A stretch of 64,000 nt of DNA from Bordetella flabilis (GTDB lineage: Bacteria; Pseudomonadota; Gammaproteobacteria; Burkholderiales; Burkholderiaceae_B), in NCBI RefSeq assembly GCF_001676725.1, contig NZ_CP016172.1:3534001-3598000 (forward strand). The letters are read 5' to 3'. The notes under the pieces were generated by a model. It ran no database searches and was not told the DNA's origin. It saw nothing but the letters and a program-made list of their open reading frames with translations. Position 1 is the first letter of the stretch; every line of letters starts with the position of its first letter. This document shows, one piece after another, positions 33,793 through 42,700 of the stretch. The position numbers and the translations under genes are program-made.

Positions 33793-36700
33793 TTAGTCGT
33801 GGCCATGCAGCTTGCCCTTCTGCAACAGGTCATTGATGATGGCCGCGTCCTGCAGGGTGCCGTTGTTCGTCAGATCCACGCCTTGCAGCACGATCTTCTG
33901 GTCAAAGGCATTGCCGCCGGCATCCTGGGCATGCCCGGTGGTGCTGACGTTGACCACGGTGTCGGCGCCCTGCTTGGTGAAGTGCAGGTACTTCGACAGA
34001 TCGCCATCGGTGGGGTTTTGCAGCAGCTCGTGCAGATCCAGGACATCGCCACCCGCCGACGCGGCATTGGTGTTGAAGTTCTTGATCGTGTCGACCGCCG
34101 GGGCGCTGTTCGTGCCCTGGTCGTGCAATTCCCACTTGAACGTGTCGCCGCCACCGCCGCCGATCAGCGTGTCGTTGCCCTGCCCGCCGATCAGCGTGTC
34201 GCTGCCCGAGCCGCCGGTCAGGGTGTCGTTGCCGGCGCCACCGTGCAGGAGGTTGCTGCCTTCGCCACCGTAGATGATGTCGTTGCCGGCATCGCCGTAC
34301 AGCTGGTCGTTGCCGCCCTGGCCGTAGATGATGTCGTCGCCGCTGCCACCATGGATGACGTCGTCGCCGCCACGCGTATCGCCGCTCACGTTGAACTGCG
34401 CGTGATTGGCGCTGATGTAGCCGTACAGCTCCGCCGACGTGGGCGCATGGCCGTTGGTAGCCGTCAGGTAGTCGATCAGCGCCTGCATGCCCTGCCCGTC
34501 GTGCGTACCCGCCGCATGGCCATTCCAGGACAAGCCGTCGGTATTGATCGTGTCGCCGAAGATGATGTCCTTGCCATCACCGCCGTTGATCGTATCGCTG
34601 CCGACCGCCGCCGGGTCGGAATGCGATCCGCCGCCGGTGAGCGCCGTGTTCAGGTCGCTCGCCTGGTGCACGATGTCCACCTGGCCGGCCGGGCCGCTGA
34701 CCGGCGTATTGTCGACCAGGGTGATGTCGTCGACGGTCAGTTTCGCCGTACCGCCGCCGCTGGTGTTGTCCAGCACCGAGAACTCGAGGCGATACTGACC
34801 GCTGCCGAAGTCGCCGGTCGTGATGTCGCCCGTTCCCTTGCCCGACTGCACCGTGGTCCAGGAGCCGTTCACCAACTGCTGCAACGCCCAACTGTAGTTG
34901 TCGCTGCTGGACAGATTGGAGGTGGACAGCTCGAACTCGAAGTGCCCCGTGTGGCCGGCCGCGATGGTGATGCTCTTGCTGTCGACGACGGTGGCGCCCG
35001 ACTTGTTGGAAGCGTCGGTGATGGCGATCGAGCTTCCGTTGCCGTTCGCCACGGTACCACCACCATTGGTGCGGACCGTCCAGTTGCTGCTCTCGTCCCA
35101 ATTGTAGGAGTTCGAGTCCGACAGGTTGGTGGAGCTCGGGAAGTAAACGGTCGCCGTACCCGTGCCCGCCGTATTGTCGAAGAAGCGCAGGTAGTTCTGG
35201 TTGACGCCGTCGCCGATGCCGACGCCGTGCACCGTGCTGATCGCCGCCAACTCCGCGAAGGAGTTGATGGACGTTTGCAGCACGCTGGCGCTGGTCGACG
35301 AGCCGCTGCCGCCGGAGTTCGTGACCGTGGGATCGCCGTCGGTCAGGAAGAAGCTCAGGTTCTGATACCCGTTGGCGGTGCCCTTGCCTGCGCCGGCCTG
35401 GTCCTGGAACCAGTCCACCGCAGTGTCGAACGCGTCCTGGTAGTTGGTCGACCCGTTGGCGCTCAGGTTGTTGATGGCCGCGATGATCTTGTCGTTCCAG
35501 CTGTTGACGTCATTCGGATCCAGGCCCTGGACCGTGACGGGCGTATCCGCCGACGAACCGAACCCGATCAGCGTGACGTTGATGATGCCGTCGTGGTTGG
35601 AGAGCGTCTTGACGAAGGCCAGCAGGGCGTCCTTGACGAGTTCCATCCGGGTCTGGCCGTCGATTTCGGCCGTCATGCTGCCCGAGTGGTCGACGATGAG
35701 CGCGATGTTGTAGTTCTGGCCCGGCACGGTGGTCGTTACGGTGCCACCCAGGTCGCCCAGGATGATGTCGTCGCCCGAGCCACCGTTCAGGACCGGCGTA
35801 TGGCCGCCATGCCCGTCGCTGCCGCCGCTGCTGGTGTTGTCGCCCTGTACCAGGTTGTTGGTGGCCAGGTCGAAGTTGTACTCGCCGGATGTATTGTGGC
35901 CGCCATTGGCCGTACCGCCGGTGTCGCGCACCTCGAAGCCGAACGACGCATCCTTGCCGTCGGCGCCCGGGGTGTAGACCAGCTTGCCGGCCGCGATGTC
36001 GGCCGCCGAGATGACCTGGCCCTGCGTCACGGCCTGGCCGTTCAGCGTCAGGCTGCCGCTGTCCGGCGTGCGGGTGATGACGACGCTTTGCAGGCTGTCG
36101 TGCTCGCCATGGCTGTCGCTGAAGGCGAACTCGTTGATCCCGAAGGTATGGGACTGGCCCACGCCCATGGTGGCGGAGTTATCGGCGGAGGTCGGTGCAT
36201 CGTTGGCGCCCCCGATGTTCACCGTGACATTGTGCGTCGTCGTGCCATCCTGCGAGGTCACCGTGAAGGTGCGCGGGCCCAGCGTGTCGCTGCCGGAAAG
36301 GGCCTGCACCGCCGGATTGTTGTTGTCCAGCGTGTAGGTCCAGTTGCCGTTGGCGTCCACGGTGAAGGTGCCGTAGGCGTCCTGCACGGTCTGCGGCTTG
36401 AAGGCGCTTTGGCCCTGGTCGGCGTCGGTGATGTCCAGCTTGCCCTGCGTGCTGAGCTGGGCGTCCTCGATGACCAGGCCGCGATCGCCGCCGCTGGTAT
36501 GCGGCGTGATGACCGGGATGTCGTTGGTGCCGGTAATGTTCACCGTAATGGTTTGCGTGGCCGTGCCGCCATGGCCGTCGTCGACCTTCACCGTGAAGGT
36601 ATCCTGCACCTTCTGGCCGCCGGTCAGGGCCTGCGTGGCCTGGGTATCGACCGTATAGGTCCACTTGCCGGTGGCGTCCACCGTCAGGGAACCGTAGGCG

Positions 36701-39700
36701 CCCTTCGGGTTGCTGTCTACCGTCCAGGTATGGCCGTCGTGTATATCCACGTCCGCCACGCTGAGCTGGCCCGTCACCTTGGAGGCGCCATCCTCGGTGG
36801 TCGCACCGGTGCTGACGCCGCTGATCGACGGGATGTCGTTGGTGCCGACGATGGTGACCGTCACTTCATGCTGCGCGCTGCCGTCGACCGACGATACGGT
36901 GAACTTCTCGACCAGCGTCTCGCCCTTGCCCAGCTGCTGCACCAGCGGGTCGCTGTTGGTCAGGTTGTAGGTCCAGTTTCCGTTGGCGTCGATGGTGAAC
37001 GTGCCGTGCTGGCCGGCGGTGTTCGGCTGGGCCACGAACTGGGACTGGCCGGGGTCCGGATCCTGCACATCCAGCTTGCCGCCGGTCGTGTAGGTGACGT
37101 CCTCCACCACCTGCCCCTTGTCGCTGTCCGGGCTGTGCGGCGTGATGGTCGCGCCATCGTCCGTACCGTTGATGGTGATGGTGATCGTGCTGGTCTTCGA
37201 ACCGTCCTGGCTAGTCACCGTGTAGGTTTCGACAATGCTTTGACCGGAGGTCAGTCCTTGCACCACCGGGTTGGCGTTGGCCACCGTGTAGGTATAGGAA
37301 CCGTCGGTGTTGAACACCAGCGTGCCCAGCGGCGCGTTGCCGTTGCCCGTGCTGCCGTCGAAGTGCGCGCCCGCCTTGAAGTGGTTCTCGCCCGCGTCCG
37401 TGTCGGTGATCGTCAGTTGGCCGCTGGTGGCCAGCTTGCCGTCGACCACGTTCAGGTCTTCGGTCACCGCGCCCACGCCGCTGCTCAGCACCGGCACGTC
37501 GTTGGTGCCGACGATGGTCACCGTCACTTCATGCTGCGCGCTGCCGTCGGCCGACGAGACCGTGAACTTCTCGGTCAAGGTGTCCCCCGCGCCCAGGGCC
37601 TGCACCGCCGGGTCGCTGTTGGTCAGCTTGTACGTCCAGTTGCCGTTCTCGTCGATCGAGAACGTGCCATGGTCGCCGGCGTGGTTGGTCTGCGCCACGA
37701 ACTTGTTCTCGCCCGCGTCGGCATCCTGGATGTCCAGCTTGCCGCCCGTCGTGTCGAGCACGTCTTCGGTCACCAGGCCATGGTCGCTGGCGCTGCCCGG
37801 ATTCTGCGGATCGCCCGGGTTGTGCGGCGTGATGGTCGCGCCATCGTCCGTGCCGTTGATGGTGATGGTGATCGTGCTGGTCTTCGAACCGTCCTGGCTG
37901 GTCACCGTGTAGGTCTCGACGATGCTCTCGCCCGTCTTCAGGCCCTGCACCACCGGGTTGGCGTTGGCCACCGTGTAGGTATAGGAACCATCGGTGTTGA
38001 ACACCAGCGTGCCCAGCGGCGCGTTGCCGTTGCCCGTGCTGCCGTCGAAGTGCGCGCCCGCCTTGAAGTGGTTCTCGCCCGCGTCCGTGTCGGTGATGGT
38101 CAATTGGCCGCTGGTGGCCAGCTTGCCGTCGACCACGTTCAGGTCTTCGGTCACCGCGCCCACGCCGCTGCTCAGCACCGGCACGTCGTTGGTGCCGACG
38201 ATGGTCACCGTCACTTCATGCTGCGCGCTGCCGTCGGCCGACGAGACCGTGAACTTCTCGGTCAAGGTGTCGCCCGCGCCCAGGGCCTGCACCGCCGGGT
38301 CGCTGTTGGTCAGCTTGTAGGTCCAGTTGCCGTTCTCGTCGATCGAGAACGTGCCATGGTCGCCGGCGTGGTTGGTCTGCGCCACGAATTTGTTCTCGCC
38401 CGCGTCGGCATCCTGGATGTCCAGCTTGCCGCCCGTCGTGTCGAGCACGTCTTCGGTCACCAGGCCATGGTCGCTGGCGCTGCCCGGGTTCTGCGGATCG
38501 CCCGGGTTGTGCGGGGTGATGACGGGCAGGTCGTTGGTGCCAGTGATGGTCACCACGACGTCCTGCGTATCGAAGCCGCCGCGGCCGTCGCTGACGACCA
38601 CCGAGAACTTCTGCTGCACCGCTTCGCCTTCGCTCAGCGATTGCACCTTCTCGTTGCCCGTGAAGGTCCACTTGCCGGTCTGGTCCAGGGTCAGCGTGCC
38701 GTACTCGCTCTTGCCGTTGCCCACGATGGACCAGCTGTGCTGGTCGTGCGCGTCGACGTCGGCAACCTGCAATTGGCCGCTGGCCGAGTTCGCCGCGTCT
38801 TCCTTGAAGGCGCCCGTGCTCTGGCCGCTGATGTGCGGCGCGTCATTGGTGCCGAGGATGGTCACCGTCACGTTGGTCGGCGTACCGTCGGCGGTCCGGA
38901 CCGTAAACGTTTCGACGCGCTTTTCGCCCAGGCCCAGGGATTGCACCGCGGGATCGTTGTTGTTCAGCGTATAGGTCCACACGCCGAAGGCATTGATGGC
39001 AAACTCGCCGTAGGTACCGGTGATCTTCGCGCCCTGCACGTGGCCTTCGCCCGCGTCGGCGTCATTGACGAACAGGATGCCGCCCGTCTTCTGCAACAGT
39101 CCGCCGTCTTCCACGACGGTGCCCGAGCCGATGCCGCTGACGACCGGCACGTCATTGGTGCCGACCAGGTTGACCGTCACCACCTGGGTGTCCGTTCCGC
39201 CATGGCCGTCGTCCACCTTGACCGTGAAGGTCTCGGTGTAAGGCTCGCCTTCGCTCAGGGACTGGACCTTCTTGGCATCGACCGTGTAGGTCCACTTGCC
39301 GCTCTGGTCCAGCGTCAGCGTACCGTACTGGCCCTGCGGCTTGCCGACGATGGACCAGGTGTGCGTGTCGATGGTATCGACGTCGGCCACCGTCAGTTGG
39401 CCGGACACGGCCGGGGCCGCGTCTTCCTTGAGTCCGGCGCTGCTTTCACCGCTGATTTCCGGCTTGTCGTTGGTGCCGTCGATGGTGACCGTTACCGTGG
39501 TCGGCGTACCGTCGGCGGAGATCACCTGGAATTCTTCGGTCAGGTGCTGGCCGACGGCCAGCGCCTGCACCGCCGGATCGTTGTTCGACAGCTGGTACGT
39601 CCAGTTGCCGTTGGCATCGACGCTGAAGGTGCCGTGCTTGCCCGGCGCGTTGTCCTGGGCCTGGAACGACGATTGGTCGTGGTCGGCGTCGGTGATGTCC

Positions 39701-42700
39701 AGCTTGCCCTGCACGCTCAGCGTGACGTCTTCCTTGACCGTGCCTTCGGCCTGGCCAACGATCACCGGCGCGTCATCCGTGCCGTTGATCGTGATGGTGA
39801 CCGTGCTGGTCGCAGTGCCGTCCTGGCTGGTCACGGTGTACGTTTCGACGATGCTCTCGCCGTTGCGCAAGCCCTGCACCACCGTGTTGGCGTTGTCCAC
39901 CGTGTAGGTATAGGAGCCGTCCGCCTTGACTTCCAGCACGCCCAGCGGCGCACCGGCATTGCCGGTGCTGCCCTGGAAATGCGCGTCGGTCCTGAAGGTG
40001 CTCTGGCCCGCATCGACGTCGTTGATCGTCAATTGGCCGGTCGTCACCAGCTTGCCGTCGGCCACGTCATGGTCTTCCGTCACGGCGCTCGCGCCGTTGG
40101 TCACCACCGGCACGTCGTTGGTGCCGACGATGGTCACCGTCACGGTATGCGTGGCGCTGCCGTCCTGCGACGATACCTGGAACTGCTCGGTACGCGTTTC
40201 ACCGGCGGCCAGCGCCTGCACGGCCGGATCGGCGTTGTTCAGCTTGTATACCCAGTTGCCGTTCTGATCGATCGAGAACGTGCCATGCTCGCCGGGATGA
40301 TTGGTCTGCGGGACGAACCTGCTCTCGCCCTGGTCGGCATCTTTGACGTCGAGTTTGCCGCCCGTGGTGTTGGGCTTGGCGTCTTCCACCACCAGGCCCT
40401 GGTCGCTGCCCGGGTGGTGCGGCGTGATGACCGGGACATCGTTGGTGCCGGTGATATTGACCGTGACCGTCTTCGTATCGAAGCCGCCATGGCCGTCGCT
40501 GACCACGACGGTGAACTTCTGCTGCACCGTCTCGCCTTCGCTCAGCGACTGCACCTTCTGGTTGCCCGTGAAGGTCCACTTGCCGGTCTGGTCCAGGGTC
40601 AGCGTGCCGTACTCGCTCTTGCCGTTGCCCACGATGGACCAGCTGTGCTTGTCATGCGCATCGACGTCGGCAACCTGCAATTGGCCGCTGGCCGAATTGG
40701 CCACGTCTTCCTTGAAGGCGCCCGTGCTCTGGCCGCTGATGTGCGGTGCGTCGTTGGTGCCGAGGATCGTCACCGTCACGTTGGTCGGCGTACCGTCGGC
40801 CGTCTTCACGGTATACGTTTCGACCAGCTTCTCGCCCAGGCCAAGAGCCTGGACGTCGGCATTGCCGTTGGCCAGGACAAAGGTCCACAGGCCGTTGGCG
40901 TGCAGCGTGAACGTGCCGTGTTCGCCCGTCACCTTCTGGGGCTGGAAGGAGTTCTGGCCCGCGTCGGCGTCGGAAACGTTCAGCTTGCCGCCCGTGATTT
41001 GCGCCAGGATGAAATCCTCGACCACCGTGCCGGAATCCGAGCCCGTGATTTGCGGGACGTCATTGGTGCCGGTCAGGGTCACCGTGATGGTCTGCAGGTC
41101 CGTGCCGCCATGGCCGTCGTCCACCTGCACCACGAAGGTTTCCTGCACTTCCTTGCCTTCCGGCAGGGCCTGGATCGCCTTGGGGTCCGCGGTATACGTC
41201 CACTTGCCATTCTGGTCGATGGTCAGCGTGCCGTACTGCCCTTGCGGCTTGCCGGTGATGGACCAGGTATGGCTGTCGCTCGTGTCGACGTCGGCCACCG
41301 CCAACTGGCCCGACACGGCCGGGACCGCGTCTTCCTTGAGCGCCGCGCTGCTTTCGCCGCTGATTTCCGGGATGTCGTTGGTGCCGTCGATGGTGACCGT
41401 CACCGTGGTCGGCGTGCCATCGGCGGAGACGACCGTGAATTGCTCGGTCAGATGCTCGCCCACGGCCAGCGCCTGCACGGCCGGGTCGTTGTTCGCCAGG
41501 TTGTACGTCCAGTTGCCGTTGGCATCGACGCTGAAGGTGCCGTGCTTGCCCGGCGCGTTGTCCTGGGCCTGGAAGAACGACTGGTCATGGTCGGCGTCGG
41601 TGATGTCCAGCTTGCCCTGCACGCTCAACGTGACGTCTTCCTGCACCGTCCCCTTGTCGCCGCCGGGCGTTCCCGGGGTGATGACCGGCACGTCGTCCGT
41701 ACCGTTGATCGTGATGGTAATGGTGCTGGTGGTGGTGCCGTCCTGGCTGGTCACGGTGTACGTTTCGACAATGCTCTCGCCGTTGCGCAGGCCCTGCACC
41801 ACCGCGTTGCTGTTGTCCACCGTGTAGGTGTACGAACCATCGGCCTGGAAAGCCAGCGTACCCAGCGGCGCGTTGCCGTTGCCCGTACTGCCGTCGAAGT
41901 GGGCGCCCGGCTGGAATACGCCTTCGCCGGCGTCCGCGTCGGTGATGGTCAATTGGCCGCTGGTGACCAGTTGCCCTTCGGTGACATTCTGGTCTTCGGT
42001 GACCGCGCCGCTGCCGCTGGTGACCACGGGCAGGTCGTTCGTGCCGGTGATGGTCACGGTGACGGCCTGGATGGCCGTGCCGCCATGGCCGTCGGCTACC
42101 AGGATATTGAAGGTTTCCTGCACCTGCTGTCCCTGGCGCAGGGCCTGGGTGGCCTGCTGGTCGACGGTGTAGGTCCACTTGCCGGTCTGGTCGACGCTGA
42201 TGGTGCCGTACGCGCCCTTGGGCTCGCCGCTCACGGACCAGCTGTGGGTATCGCTGGTATCGACGTCGGCGACGGCCAGTTGTCCCGACACGGAGGGTTC
42301 GACGTCCTCGGTCACCGCGGCGGTATTCGCGCCGCTGATCGCCGGGATGTCATTGGTGCCTTCGATGGTGACCGTGATGGTCGTCGGCGTACCGTCGGCG
42401 GACAGCACCTGGAATTGCTCGGTCAGCGTCTCGCCCACGGCCAGCGCCTGCACGGCCGGGTCGCTGTTGGCCAGGTTGTAGGTCCAGCGGCCATCGGCGT
42501 CGATGGAGAACGCGCCATGCTGGCCGGCGGTGTTCGTCTGCGCCTGGAAGAACGATTGATCGTGGTCGGCGTCGGTGATGTTCAGCTTGCCCTGCGTGCT
42601 GATCTGCCCGTCCTCGACGACGGTGCCGCGGTCGCCGTTGAGCGGATCGCCCTCGGTCGGCTGGTGCGGCGTGATCACCGGCACGTCGTTCGTGCCCGTC

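Noticed and set aside
36199..42684. Regularly spaced repeats that could suggest a CRISPR or satellite array
   Set aside because: The repeats are about 315-345 bp, in frame and protein-coding (VCBS domains); there are no short identical repeats with unique spacers.
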